DNA of 64,000 bases from positions 1,302,001-1,366,000 of the forward strand of contig NZ_CP031705.1 of NCBI RefSeq assembly GCF_022701255.1, given 5' to 3'. How positions within the stretch are numbered: the first letter of the stretch is position 1; every line of letters begins with the position of its first letter. Positions 28,512 to 38,172 of the stretch are shown piece after piece. The stretch comes from Microcoleus vaginatus HSN003. GTDB lineage: Bacteria > Cyanobacteriota > Cyanobacteriia > Cyanobacteriales > Microcoleaceae. The translations under genes and the position numbers were made by a program. The notes beneath the pieces are model-generated. The model worked only from the letters and a program-made list of their open reading frames with translations, had not been told where the DNA came from and did not search any database.

Positions 28512-30242
28512 TTATTTGACAATGCCAAAAACCGATGCAGATTCAGACCCTGTAATTTTGTCCAAAGCAGGCGATTTTTGAGCTTGGGCAATTTTGGGAA
28601 CCAAAAGTTGATTCGCATAAATCCGAGGATTGTCTTGAGCGATTTGGATGTAAGATTGGCGGACTTCTGCGTTCACCGCCACAGTCTTCGCGTCGTAGAC
28701 TTGCATCGCCATGTTGGGATAAAAACCAATGCCGACAATCGGTATCAAAAAGCAAAATGCGATCGCCACTTCCCGAGGTTTAGCATCAATAAACGGTGCC
28801 TCACCAGGCAAAACGCAACTATTACCAAAACAAACCGCTTCATCCAGATTGTTTCTCTGATTCTGCAAATTGAGATCCTCAAGGTCGCAAGCCGCTAGTG
28901 TCCCACAGTTGTAAAATAACTGTCGCAGCATCGAGAGCAAATAAATCGGTGTCAAAATCACTCCAACCGCCGACAGGAACACAATCGCTGCGCGGAAAGA
29001 ATCGCTGTAGATATCGCTAGTTGCTACACCGACAAATACCGAAAGTTCGCTAGCAAAACCGCTCATTCCCGGGAGTGCCAAAGATGCCATCGCGCCTACG
29101 GTAAACAAGGCAAACACTTTCGGCATGACTTTCCCAATCTCGCCCATCTCGTCCATGATCATTGTATGGGTGCGATCGTAAGTAACGCCAGCCAGGAAAA
29201 ACAATACTGAGGCGATTAAACCGTGGGAAATCATTTGCAACAGCGCCCCGTTGATTCCCAAATCCGTGAAGGAAGCAATACCCAACAACACGAATCCCAT
29301 GTGAGAAATCGACGAATTCGCTAAGCGGCGCTTCATGTTCGATTGGCCGAAGGAATTCAGCGCGCCGTAGATAATGTTGACCACGCCGAGCACCGCCATA
29401 ATCGGTGCAAAGTAAACGTGTGCTTGAGGAAGAAGTTCCAAATTCAGGCGAATCAGTCCGTATCCGCCCATTTTCAGCAATACACCTGCCAGAATCATCG
29501 ACACAGGAGAAGATGCTTCACCGTGGGCATCAGGTAGCCAAGTGTGGAAGGGGAAAATCGCCAGTTTCACGCCGAAAGCAATGAACAATCCCGCATAAAG
29601 CAGTAATTCTAAACCCAGTGGGTAGTCCTTCAAGCCAAGTTCTACCATGTCGAAGGTGGGGGTGCCTCCGCCGTAGAATGCCATTGCTAAGGCAGCTATC
29701 AAAATAAAGATGGAAGCGCCTGCGGTGTAAATCAAGAATTTGGTAGCTGCGTAGCGACGGTTTTGTCCGCCCCAAATTGAGATGAGGAGGTACACCGGAA
29801 TTAGTTCTAGTTCCCAGACAATGAACAGCAACATGATGTCTTGGGCGACGAAAACTCCTATTTGTGCGGAGTACATCACCAGCATTAGGAAGTAGAAGAG
29901 TCGTGGCTTGCGATCAACTTCCCAGGCTGCAAAGATTGATAGTGTCGTCACCAATCCCGCCAACAGTACCAACGGAACTGACAGTCCGTCAACGGAAACA
30001 GACCAGTTGAGGCCTAAAGAAGGTATCCAGGGATATTGTTCTACGATTTGGAAACTAGAGATGCTTGGATCGTAATGAGTCCAAAACACCCAGCACATTA
30101 ATACAAAATCTGCAATGCCTACGCCTAGGGCATACCAGCGAATGGTTTTGCCGTCGGTATCCGGCAGAAAAGGGATGGCGAGGGAAGCGAGGAGGGGTAG
30201 GATGACAATTGCGGTCAGCCAAGGAAATTGATCCGCTACCAT
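28512..30242 (-). CDS. ndhD: NAD(P)H-quinone oxidoreductase subunit 4 (NdhD)
   Basis: NdhD is one of the three antiporter-like proton-pumping subunits of thylakoid NDH-1, which serves respiration, cyclic electron flow and CO2 uptake. The 576-residue protein has about 14 membrane segments and the conserved Mrp-antiporter motifs: functional Glu in [15 protein letters not shown], Lys and His in [37 protein letters not shown] and [12 protein letters not shown] longer variable loop (about 430-490) precedes the last segments. Start ATG 30242 is clear. Which ndhD paralogue (CO2-uptake or respiratory type) it is cannot be decided here. It converges on the STAND gene with a 67-base gap holding two HIP1 sites. 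Confidence 0.95.
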   Translation of the reverse strand: MVADQFPWLTAIVILPLLASLAIPFLPDTDGKTIRWYALGVGIADFVLMCWVFWTHYDPSISSFQIVEQYPWIPSLGLNWSVSVDGLSVPLVLLAGLVTTLSIFAAWEVDRKPRLFYFLMLVMYSAQIGVFVAQDIMLLFIVWELELIPVYLLISIWGGQNRRYAATKFLIYTAGASIFILIAALAMAFYGGGTPTFDMVELGLKDYPLGLELLLYAGLFIAFGVKLAIFPFHTWLPDAHGEASSPVSMILAGVLLKMGGYGLIRLNLELLPQAHVYFAPIMAVLGVVNIIYGALNSFGQSNMKRRLANSSISHMGFVLLGIASFTDLGINGALLQMISHGLIASVLFFLAGVTYDRTHTMIMDEMGEIGKVMPKVFALFTVGAMASLALPGMSGFASELSVFVGVATSDIYSDSFRAAIVFLSAVGVILTPIYLLSMLRQLFYNCGTLAACDLEDLNLQNQRNNLDEAVCFGNSCVLPGEAPFIDAKPREVAIAFCFLIPIVGIGFYPNMAMQVYDAKTVAVNAEVRQSYIQIAQDNPRIYANQLLVPKIAQAQKSPALDKITGSESASVFGIVK

Positions 30243-30526
30243 AGTGAGAATAAATACTTAGTTGGAAGTTACCAAAATTATAATACTAAATTTTATTAAA
30301 ACTTAAGATTTATTCATAAATATTTTTTATATCGAGACAAATGCTGAGAACAATATCACGAATTGCTACACACGTCAATTGATTTTTGATTTTCGATTCA
30401 GGACTTATGCACAACAAAATATAGCGTTTTGTAGGTGCAATCTGGCTGGGGTTGAGCGTATTCTGGTAGATGGTTGCGTAAGCCCTGTCTATTAAGGGCG
30501 ATCGTAAATTAGCTTTCAATCAGCGT

Positions 30527-31057
30527 TCAATCTGGATTAACTCCCAATTCGCGCAACTTAGCCGCCAATCGTTCAGCCCTTTGCCTTTCCTGGTCAGCCC
30601 TTTGCCTTTCCTGGTCAGCCCTTTGCCTTTCTTGCTCAGCTTGTTCTGAACTCCACAGCAACAAATTACCTCCATCATCCCACCAACGCAGCCAGTTCAT
30701 GGTTTGCTATGCTTCCGAGAGAAACTCCATCACGATCGCCACATTAGCACCATCAGTATGAGGAGTATAACTACGGCGAATTACCCCCTCTGCTAGAGGA
30801 TGTACTTGCGGCACATAAAACCAGTCTGGAGCTTTGACGACAATGTTTTTATTGATAGTTGCGACTAGCCCCAAATTAGAGCTAATCAGCATTTCTGACT
30901 GAATAAGTCCTGCAGCTCCCAGTGCATCGGTGAGAGCAGCGGCGAGAGAAGGTTGTTGAGTATTTTCCACCGGCTCGTCCGGTAATACGAAGTTAGCTGG
31001 TAGGGGTTCCCAAGTGACGGTTGGTTTGGCTTTGATAGACTGGGCTTCGAGTACCAT
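30527..31057 (-). pseudogene. Uma2-family (DUF820) nuclease with internal deletion
   Basis: The N-terminal part (ATG 31057; MVLEAQSIKAKPTVTWEPLP, then VKAPDWFYVPQVHPLAEGV and VAIVMEFLSEA) stops at 30707. It is followed, two codons later, by the C-terminal part of the same family (30700-30527: MNWLRWWDDGGNLLLWSSEQ, then a QERQRAD repeat three times and RLAAKLRELGVNPD). In complete members 80-100 residues carrying the D-x-K and Tyr catalytic positions lie between these blocks; here they are absent. So a deletion removed the core and left a stop. The 21-bp repeat in the C-terminal tail encodes the charged linker. It is not expected to be active. Confidence 0.75.
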
Positions 31058-31159
31058 TGTATTAACCCTCAACCAGCAATGTTTGTGTAAATTTATCTAT
31101 ATTAACTCAAGTTGCGAGTCATTGTAAAAACAAAGAAGGTTGAAAACTGATAGAAGTAT

Positions 31160-32089
31160 TCAGAGCGCTCTAGATAGAGTCAAAAGCCGATCGCCAAAAG
31201 ATGCAATTAAAGTACGATCGACTAATTGCGATCGCCATTTTTCCGGTATACCAGATTCTCCGTAAAAAGCCCCCGCCAACTGTCCGTAAACCGCACCAGT
31301 TGTATCCGCATCATCGCCCAAATTCACAGCCAACAAACAGCCTTCAGCAAAAGAAGAACTGTTGTAAAAAGCCCAAAGTGCCGCCTCCAAAGACTTGACA
31401 ACATAACCCGTACCCTGAATTTCAGGAGGTTGTCGCAGTTTAAAAGAACCCGCCGCAATCTCATCAATCTCTGCCACCAGCGGATTTGCGGCCCAATATC
31501 CCGAAATGGGACAATATCTTTCCGAAAGCAACACATCTTTAGCAACTCCATTCACCGCCCCCGCAATTAAAGCACCAAAATAGCGGCAAGCATCCACACA
31601 AGTAGCAGCACCGTGAGTAGTTCTCGAACTTTCTCCCGATTTTTCTATGAGTTCCAAAGGATTTTTAGCATAAAACAAAGGCACGGGAGCCAAACGCATA
31701 ATCGAACCATTTCCAGCAGCCCAAGCATCCGTAGAACCGCAATAAGGCTTGTTTGTATCTTCAAACTGCAAAAGTGCTTGTTGAACCGTATTGCCAATAT
31801 CAAAACATTCACCAGTGCTGCTCAAATGTCCATCTCGCTTCCACCGCAAATATGTTTCTAACTGATGGACTGGATCGAAACCTTGTTTTTCAATCAAACT
31901 TTCAGCCAAACAAAGCGCCATCGAAGTATCATCAGTCCACTGCCCTGGTTGCAGTTGAAACGGGCCGCCGCCAATCATATCGTTAATAGGTGTAAATGTT
32001 CCGGGGCGATGGAACTCTAAAGTTGTACCCAAAGCATCACCAACTGCCAAACCCAGAAGACTACCGCGATAACGTTCTATTTGCTGCAT
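31160..32089 (-). CDS. ADP-ribosylglycohydrolase (DraG-like)
   Basis: The 309-residue protein has the DraG/ARH fold motifs that bind two metal ions: [14 protein letters not shown] near the N terminus, [27 protein letters not shown], and the C-terminal [19 protein letters not shown]. It would remove ADP-ribose from a modified protein, nucleic acid or small molecule; the target is unknown. I placed the start at ATG 32089 ([15 protein letters not shown]). The longer frame to 32137 only adds a stretch translated from the CAATTCCC repeats upstream. It is divergent from minC. Confidence 0.9.
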   Translation of the reverse strand: MQQIERYRGSLLGLAVGDALGTTLEFHRPGTFTPINDMIGGGPFQLQPGQWTDDTSMALCLAESLIEKQGFDPVHQLETYLRWKRDGHLSSTGECFDIGNTVQQALLQFEDTNKPYCGSTDAWAAGNGSIMRLAPVPLFYAKNPLELIEKSGESSRTTHGAATCVDACRYFGALIAGAVNGVAKDVLLSERYCPISGYWAANPLVAEIDEIAAGSFKLRQPPEIQGTGYVVKSLEAALWAFYNSSSFAEGCLLAVNLGDDADTTGAVYGQLAGAFYGESGIPEKWRSQLVDRTLIASFGDRLLTLSRAL

Positions 32090-32091
32090 AA

Positions 32092-32195
32092 ATTGGGAAT
32101 TGGGAATTGGAAATTGGGAATTGGTAACAAATAACAACAGTTAACAGTCAACAGTTAACAGTCAACAGTCAACAGTTAACAGTCAACAATCGAGC
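32092..32195. repeat. Heptanucleotide repeats between DraG-like gene and minC
   Basis: First, AATTGGG/AATTGGA units (32092-32128), then about eight AACAGT(C/T) units (32138-32190; CAACAGT heptads). These match the short tandem repeats (STRR type) known from filamentous cyanobacteria. Confidence 0.8.
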
Positions 32196-32239
32196 TAATA
32201 TTGATGTTAACCTGTCCCTACCCGATATCAAACTGTCCC

Positions 32240-33043
32240 ATGACACCCGATGCCTCCCCCGGAGCCGCTGCTGCCGCCACTGAATCAACACCCGAAGTCA
32301 GCTTAGAGCTGCAAGTCCGACTCAAAACCGAAGATGGAAAGCTACTGTTGCTACTCCCCCCAGAAACCAATAGCGAACCCGCAACAGCCGCGGCCTCGAC
32401 TTGGACTGAACTTTGGCAGCAGCTAAAAGTCAGGCTGAATGCGGGAGAACGCTTTTGGCAGCCAAACGCAGAAGTACAATTGATGGGGAACGATCGACTT
32501 TTAGATATCCGCCAACTACAAGAAATCGCCGATGCCCTCTCCGAAGTGGAACTGCAACTCAAACGAGTCCACACCAGTCGCCGCCAAACCGCCGTTGCTG
32601 CTGCTACGGCCGGCTATTGTGTAGAACAGCAGCCTCCGGTTTCTTCCCTGAATAAAGCCTCAGCCGAAAAACCGCAATCCCTGGCGGAACCTTTATATTT
32701 GCAGATGACAGTGCGATCGGGCGTAGAAATTCGCCATCCGGGCACCGTCGTACTTTTGGGAGACGTAAATCCCGGCGGCTCAGTCATCGCCGGAGGCGAT
32801 ATCCTAGTTTGGGGCCGTTTGCGGGGAGTCGTGCACGCCGGTGCCGGTGGCAATACCAAAAGCGTGATTATGACCTTGCAGATGGAACCGATGGTGATTA
32901 GGATTGCTAAGTATGTTGCCAGAGGCCCAGAAACCTCACCCGCTCAGTTTTTCCCGGAAGTCGCCTATGTGACGCCTCAAGGGATTAGGATCGGCAGAGC
33001 CTCTGATTTTGACAAATCGCAGTTAGTCGGGGGTAATGAGTAA
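32240..33043 (+). CDS. minC: Septum site-determining protein MinC
   Basis: MinC inhibits FtsZ polymerisation away from mid-cell. The C-terminal half (about residues 155-260) is the beta-helical MinC_C domain: VRSGVEIRHPGTVVLLGDVN, then GGSVIAGGDILVWGRLRGVV, HAGAGGN and IAKYV. The N-terminal half is diverged but contains WTELWQQLKVRLNAGERFW, typical of cyanobacterial MinC, with an Ala-rich start. I chose ATG 32240 (MTPDASPG); ATG 32204 is also in frame and cannot be excluded. minD and minE follow on the same strand with gaps of 413 and 220 bases. Confidence 0.9.
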   Translation: MTPDASPGAAAAATESTPEVSLELQVRLKTEDGKLLLLLPPETNSEPATAAASTWTELWQQLKVRLNAGERFWQPNAEVQLMGNDRLLDIRQLQEIADALSEVELQLKRVHTSRRQTAVAAATAGYCVEQQPPVSSLNKASAEKPQSLAEPLYLQMTVRSGVEIRHPGTVVLLGDVNPGGSVIAGGDILVWGRLRGVVHAGAGGNTKSVIMTLQMEPMVIRIAKYVARGPETSPAQFFPEVAYVTPQGIRIGRASDFDKSQLVGGNE

Positions 33044-33456
33044 TCGATAATTGATAATTGGTCATTAGTAATGGGTAATGGGGAATTGGTAAGGGGTAAT
33101 GGGTAATACTATTTCTCTTTAACCCTGCACTTGATAATTTTTGCCTTGACTAAATCAGTCACTAAAGGACGATTTAAAAATTAAGTGCAAATTCATAGAG
33201 AATTAGTAGAACAAGGAGAGTTGTGAGTTTATCAAGTAGGGACAAAGGCTTTCGCAGTGTCCCTACGGCGGGGATAGAGCGATCGCGCGGTGTCCTTCAT
33301 AAACGTGGCATCTGCTTTAATTCCCTGAATAACCGATTGCTGCTAATTACCAAAGAATAATTCCCAATTATCAATTAACAATAAGACCAATTACCACTTA
33401 GCCATTACCAATTACCAATCACCAATTCTCAATTCCCAATAAATCTAAAATCGCTT
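33044..33456. repeat. minC-minD spacer with short repeats
   Basis: No gene is seen. Repeats: GGTAATGGGGAATTGG-type units at 33045-33112, and ATTACCAATTACCAATC/CAATTCCCAAT units at 33358-33440 that run to 16 bases before the minD start. The middle is a single-copy stretch with a HIP1-like GCGATCGCGCGG near 33279. Confidence 0.6.
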
Positions 33457-34263
33457 ATGGCTCGCATTATTGTTGTTACATCAGGGAAAGGCGGGGTAGG
33501 AAAAACCACCTCCACAGCCAATCTCGGCATGGCTTTAGCTAAGCGGGGGCGTAACGTTGCCGTAATTGATGCCGATTTCGGTCTCAGAAATTTAGACTTG
33601 CTGCTGGGCTTAGAAAATCGCATTGTTTATACGGCATTAGAAGTTCTCGCCGGAGAGTGCCGATTAGAGCAAGCTTTGGTGAAAGATAAGCGGCAGCCGC
33701 GCTTGGTGCTGTTGCCGGCTGCCCAAACTCGGATGAAAGATGCCATCAGCGCCCAGCAAATGAAGCAGCTTGTGGGGATGTTGGGAGCAAAGTACGACTA
33801 TATTTTGATCGACTCTCCTGCTGGAATTGAACAAGGTTTTCAAAATGCGATCGCCCCGGCTCAAGAAGGGATAATTGTTACTACTCCCGAAATCGCTGCT
33901 GTCCGCGATGCCGATCGAGTCATCGGCCTGCTGGAAGCCAACAACGTCAAGAAAATCAACCTGATCGTCAACCGGATCAGACCCGCAATGGTGCTGGCAA
34001 ATGATATGATGTCGGTACAAGACGTGCGGGAAATCCTTGCCATTCCGCTGTTAGGCGTCGTTCCCGACGACGAGCGCGTCATCGTTTCCACCAACCGAGG
34101 CGAACCATTAGTATTGTCGGAAACGGCCTCTTTAGCTGGAACTGCCTTCGACAATATTGCCCGCCGCTTAGAAGGCGAAAAAGTTGAATTTCTAGATCTC
34201 AATCCCCGTCGGGAAAACTTCTTTACTCGCCTCCGCAAGTTCTTAAATACTAAAATTATGTGA
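33457..34263 (+). CDS. minD: Septum site-determining ATPase MinD
   Basis: MinD is a ParA-like ATPase that binds the membrane as an ATP dimer and recruits MinC. The 268-residue protein has the deviant Walker A GKGGVGKTT at the N terminus (residues 8-16 or so), VIDADFGLRNLDLLLGLENR, and Walker B YILIDSPAGIEQGF. The C terminus is an amphipathic membrane-targeting helix (NFFTRLRKFLNTKIM), slightly unusual in ending with Met. Start ATG 33457 is the only good choice (MARIIVVTSGKGGVGK). Confidence 0.96.
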   Translation: MARIIVVTSGKGGVGKTTSTANLGMALAKRGRNVAVIDADFGLRNLDLLLGLENRIVYTALEVLAGECRLEQALVKDKRQPRLVLLPAAQTRMKDAISAQQMKQLVGMLGAKYDYILIDSPAGIEQGFQNAIAPAQEGIIVTTPEIAAVRDADRVIGLLEANNVKKINLIVNRIRPAMVLANDMMSVQDVREILAIPLLGVVPDDERVIVSTNRGEPLVLSETASLAGTAFDNIARRLEGEKVEFLDLNPRRENFFTRLRKFLNTKIM

Positions 34264-34483
34264 TGTGCTGCAATATGGGCGATCGGTTTTCAACCGCAGC
34301 AAGTGCATCACAAAAACTGGTCAAGATTTTCCCCGAGTGATACCAGTTCCCCAAAAAAATGAAACTGTATGTCAACTCCAAACCCTTAGGGAATGAGTGA
34401 TTCCCCAATCGAAAATCGAAAATCGAAAATCGAAAATGGTATGACCTTTTCTATGTCTAATCCTTGACAAACCCGCCAGACCC

Positions 34484-34855
34484 ATGCTATATACACTTCT
34501 CGAACGACTTTTCCCGCGCACCCCTGACAACAGCCGCGACGAGGTAAAACGGCGCCTCAAACTGGTTCTAGCCCACGATCGCTCAGAACTCAGCCCAGAA
34601 ATGGTTGAGTCGATGCGCCGAGAAATTCTAGAGGTGGTATCTCGCTACGTGGAAATCGATACCACCGGGTCTGAGTTCTCGCTGGAGAGCGACCAGCGGG
34701 CCACAGCACTGATTGCAAATCTCCCGATCCGGCGAGTCAGGCTCGAACATCCACCGGAGAATTTGCCCCAGAATTTGCCCCCGAATCGGCCCGAGAATCG
34801 ATCCGAATATGTACCGGAGTATGTAGTCGAAATTCTCCCCGACACTAGCGAGTGA
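34484..34855 (+). CDS. minE: Cell division topological factor MinE
   Basis: MinE stimulates MinD ATPase and so drives Min oscillation. The conserved part covers about residues 1-90: anti-MinCD helix region [19 protein letters not shown], and the topological domain [20 protein letters not shown]. The tail beyond about residue 88 is an unusual Pro/Asn/Glu-rich stretch ([20 protein letters not shown]) encoded by near-repeats of a 15-18 base unit. The total of 123 residues is longer than typical MinE (about 90). A GAAAATC repeat run (34405-34437) lies before the gene. Confidence 0.93.
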   Translation: MLYTLLERLFPRTPDNSRDEVKRRLKLVLAHDRSELSPEMVESMRREILEVVSRYVEIDTTGSEFSLESDQRATALIANLPIRRVRLEHPPENLPQNLPPNRPENRSEYVPEYVVEILPDTSE

Positions 34856-35027
34856 TAGGGATTGAGATTTTATTGTCAGGCAAAGAGTTCGAGGAGGCTC
34901 GATCACTATTAAAATTCAACTATCTCTCTACAATTAAAATCTTGTGGTGGGCACTCTTAGGCCGCCCAAAATACGTGATTTAAAAGGGAAAAAGTTTCGG
35001 ATGCCTAAAAACTCCTGAAGTTAATCT

Positions 35028-35102
35028 TTATAACTAATCGCTTTTTCCAGAGGAGCTGGCGTGGACTATGTTAATAACTAATCGCTCTTTCCAGAGGAGC
35101 TT
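35028..35102 (-). repeat. Short duplication of the 3' end of the DUF58 gene
   Basis: The last about 30 bases of the DUF58 coding region (35071-35100, codons for APLERAISY) are repeated with two or three differences at 35028-35058 (AACTAATCGCTTTTTCCAG), about 43 bases downstream of the stop. Confidence 0.75.
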
Positions 35103-36240
35103 GTAACTGAAGTTCTAATGGTCGGTCGGAGCGAATTTCTAAACCGGGTAACTCATGTTTGACTAACATTTTTTCGCCTGTTTCAGCAGTGGCACTCGGC
35201 CAAAGTACCCAGCGGCTGCCTAGGGAAAGAGTGCTTAAAGCTGCAGAGTTTTGAGTCAGCCAAATTATCGGCAATTTCGGCCGATTCTCAACCGCATCTT
35301 CCCCAGCATTAACCGCCGCTAAAGTTTCCAAAACTACCCGGTTCCCCGATACGAGTCCAGTCCGGGCAGTCCAAAGTTTGACGTTTAACAGGCGCTTGCT
35401 AGCATAGAAGTAAAGAGACGCAGCAACTGTCACGGCTCGTTCAAATTCTTCTGCTTGCCACGTCGCAGCGCTGTCGAGAGCAATAATAATTTCTTGACCG
35501 CCGGCTGCAACTTCTAACTCTCTTACCCGCAGTTCTCCGTAGCGGGCGCTGGTGCGCCAGTGAATTAGGCGGGTGGGGTCTCCGTGGCGGTAAGGTCTCA
35601 GGTTGCGGGTGAGGCCTTCGGTAGCAGTTTGCGATCGACTACGATTGTAAAATTGCGGGCTGTCTTCTTGACCGATGCGATCGATCAAAGGGCAAGTGCT
35701 CAAGGGCAAAACTTGTGGATAGACAACCGCCACCGCTTTGACTGGGCGGCTGCGTCGGCACCAAAACAACCCTAAAGGTGCTGCCGTCCTCAAGTTTACC
35801 TCTTGCCACCGATAGACCCCGCGCTGCCGGACTTCTAGATAGTATGTATCCCTGTATATACTGTTAGGCTCTATGACTTCGATGGGACGGGCGACGGGTT
35901 CTCCCAATACAAACGGCAAGATGTCTATGACTTGTAACAGAGTCTTCGGTTGGCGGGCGCGATTTTCGATTTCTAGTTCAACGGTGATTTGATCGCCCGC
36001 ACTCACCGGTTCGATCGGGCGGCGACGGACTTCCAAGGAACGGAGCGATTTTCCCGGCAAAACTGCCGCTACTCCCAACAGCGCCAAACCCCCACCGCTG
36101 AGCACATATAGCCACCCAGACATTGTATTAGTCGCAGACCCAAAAAAGAAAACCGTCATTCCCAAGAGCAGCCAACCCGCGTAGGCGGGGGTGACAGCTC
36201 GATTTTCGAGCCAGTCGGCGATTTTGTGACCGATGTTCAT
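35071..36240 (-). CDS. DUF58-domain protein
   Basis: The 389-residue protein has two membrane segments near the N terminus (about 18-60: AGWLLLGMTVFFFGSATNTM and LYVLSGGGLALLGVAAVL), then a beta-rich part and the DUF58 signature LRPYRHGDPTRLIHWRTSA followed by RYGELRVREL and a von Willebrand-like QEIIIALDSAATW. DUF58 proteins are often linked with MoxR ATPases and transglutaminase-like proteins; neither lies nearby. Function unknown. The start ATG 36240 has no strong ribosome site. The gene converges on minE and has a duplicated 3' end. Confidence 0.85.
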   Translation of the reverse strand: MNIGHKIADWLENRAVTPAYAGWLLLGMTVFFFGSATNTMSGWLYVLSGGGLALLGVAAVLPGKSLRSLEVRRRPIEPVSAGDQITVELEIENRARQPKTLLQVIDILPFVLGEPVARPIEVIEPNSIYRDTYYLEVRQRGVYRWQEVNLRTAAPLGLFWCRRSRPVKAVAVVYPQVLPLSTCPLIDRIGQEDSPQFYNRSRSQTATEGLTRNLRPYRHGDPTRLIHWRTSARYGELRVRELEVAAGGQEIIIALDSAATWQAEEFERAVTVAASLYFYASKRLLNVKLWTARTGLVSGNRVVLETLAAVNAGEDAVENRPKLPIIWLTQNSAALSTLSLGSRWVLWPSATAETGEKMLVKHELPGLEIRSDRPLELQLQAPLERAISY

Positions 36241-36891
36241 AAAAAAAGTTCGGTAAGTGGGAAACGAGCGAGACTTTAGTCCTGAGAGGAAAACGACCCG
36301 GCGATTTCAATCGCCTTGAATCCCCTTTCGGGGTTGGAGAGGTATGGTTGCCTCTCCGGTGAGGTATGGCTACCTCAATCTCCCTTTCGGGGTAATGTTC
36401 GCTTGGCCAATGTTATAAAGGCTTGTTCGGCTTACAGCACTGTTTCAGGGACTTTAAAACTGTTTAACTGTAAACAACAGAGCGGAAAACTAGCGTCGCA
36501 TTCACCGGTGTTATGACCTAAATAGCGTAGTCAGCTAAGACTTAGGCGGGTCAGTACAGCTTGCTTGATCTCTCTTACAAGCTCAGTAGCTTTAGCCCTG
36601 AGTTACTGACAGGAGTTTAAAGTGTTAATTACTCGATCGCCCCATCAAGCCTAATTGTAAAATATTCTCAGCATTTAACACCGAATTAGCTGCGAGCGAT
36701 AAGATTAGAAATCGGGCATTTTGTCGCAATAAATCACATTGACCCCGCCCAAAAACGGATACAAGCCCCCGACACTCAGTCAGGGTCGATCCCCAAATTT
36801 TAGACTCTAGTTCCTGCTCCCCGATTAATCTCTGGAGTCAATCTAAAATCTAAAATCTAAAATCTAAAATAGGCTAACTGGAGACCAAAAA
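36241..36891. other. Long spacer before the second pilT
   Basis: No gene is seen. It holds the hairpin cluster at 36319-36396, a stem AGCTTG...CAAGCT at about 36559-36584 with neighbouring dyads (possible structured leader or small RNA; unproven), and a repeat of four TCTAAAA heptads (36842-36870) 22 bases before the pilT2 start. A promoter was not clear. Confidence 0.45.
36319..36396. repeat. Cluster of four adjacent hairpins
   Basis: In order: AATCCCC-TTTC-GGGGTT (36319-36335), GGAGAGG-TATGGTTG-CCTCTCC (36336-36357), GAGGTA-TGGC-TACCTC (36361-36376) and TCCCTTTCGGGG (36381-36392). The units come as A B then B' A', so the cluster is itself roughly symmetric. Confidence 0.75.
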
Positions 36892-38172
36892 ATGAACCCA
36901 TTAAACAATCGTACACCCCTTCGACCAGAGGCTCAAGCCCGCCGAACACCGCCCCCGCCCCCGCCCTTGGCTGCAACTCCCGCGCCGCCTCCTGCACCCG
37001 CGCCGAGTGCGCCCCCCCCGGCTCAGCAGCGGCCTGTCGAGACACCCGTCAGTACGATCGAACAAATGGTCAGAGATGCCCATAGTGCATCGGCTTCCGA
37101 CATTCACATTCGAGTCGGCCAAGTACCTCGATTTCGGATTCGGGGCGTGATGCAAGTAGCAACTACCCACCCTAAAGTAACGCCAGAAATTTTTGAACAG
37201 TACCTAGCCGAAATTCTCACCCCGGAACAGCGAAAACAGTTTGCAACTACCAAGGAATTAGATTCAGCAATTTTTTACCCTGGCTTCGTGCGGTGTCGGC
37301 TAAACTGTTTTGATTCCCTCAGCGGCGGTGCGATGGTATTGCGGTTGATCAGTTTGGAAATACCTACTATCGATTCCTTGAGGTTGCCAGAAGTTTTCAA
37401 AAGTATCATTTTGCGATCGCAGGGATTAATATTGGTTACTGGGCCTACCGGTTCGGGGAAATCGACAACCGTAGCTGCGATGATTGACCATCTCAATCAG
37501 ATGGAGCAAAAGCACGTAGTTACAATTGAAGACCCGATCGAATTCATTCACCCCTCTAAAAAATGCTTGGTCAGCCAGCGAGAAGTCGGCTTGCATACCC
37601 ATGAGTTTCAGCAGGCTTTGCGCGCAGTTTTGCGTGAAGATCCCGATGTAATTCTAATCGGGGAAATGCGCGATCGCGTTACCATCAATACAGCGTTGCA
37701 AGCAGCTCAAACTGGTCACTTAGTATTGGGAACTCTCCACACTCGCAGCGCCATTAACGCTATTAATCGGTTGTTGAACCTCTACCCGCCCGAGGAACAA
37801 CAGGCGATGCGGATTCAAATTTGCGATACTTTAGTAGCGGTAATTGCCCAACTTTTGCTGCCAACAGTTGATAACCGTCGGGTAGCAGTTCACGATATTT
37901 TGGTGAATACACCTGCCATGCACGATTACTTGATGAAAGGTGCTGATGATGAAGCTTTCCGATTAATGGAACATGATACTTACGAAGGAATGCAGATTAT
38001 CAACCAGGGTCTTTACAAACTGGTGCTTGAAGGCAGAGTGACGATCGAAGAAGCAGCAAAAACTTCTCCCGAAGCCAGCGATTTAGACCGTCGCTTGCGA
38101 ACAGGAGGCTACGATGTTGGGGACGCTCGCGGCTTTGAAGGTAGCAAAAAAGAACGCATTGTTCGCGCCTAG
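36892..38172 (+). CDS. pilT2: Second PilT-like pilus ATPase with proline-rich N terminus
   Basis: The 426-residue protein has all PilT motifs: Walker A GPTGSGKST (about 184-192), Asp box THEFQQALRAVLREDPDVIL, Walker B IGEMRD, and His box TGHLVLGTLHT. Compared with the gene at 231 it has an extra about 55-residue, Pro/Ala-rich head (RRTPPPPPPLAATPAPPPAP). The position of the usual AIRNLIRE motif is HDYLMKG, so retraction function may differ; in Synechocystis a second pilT is linked with phototaxis direction. ATG 36892 follows GGAGACC. It is not near other pil genes. Confidence 0.92.
   Translation: MNPLNNRTPLRPEAQARRTPPPPPPLAATPAPPPAPAPSAPPPAQQRPVETPVSTIEQMVRDAHSASASDIHIRVGQVPRFRIRGVMQVATTHPKVTPEIFEQYLAEILTPEQRKQFATTKELDSAIFYPGFVRCRLNCFDSLSGGAMVLRLISLEIPTIDSLRLPEVFKSIILRSQGLILVTGPTGSGKSTTVAAMIDHLNQMEQKHVVTIEDPIEFIHPSKKCLVSQREVGLHTHEFQQALRAVLREDPDVILIGEMRDRVTINTALQAAQTGHLVLGTLHTRSAINAINRLLNLYPPEEQQAMRIQICDTLVAVIAQLLLPTVDNRRVAVHDILVNTPAMHDYLMKGADDEAFRLMEHDTYEGMQIINQGLYKLVLEGRVTIEEAAKTSPEASDLDRRLRTGGYDVGDARGFEGSKKERIVRA

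Noticed and set aside
36319-36396. CRISPR repeat remnants (CCCTTTCGGGG motif)
   Set aside because: Only short palindromes with no repeat-spacer order and no leader.
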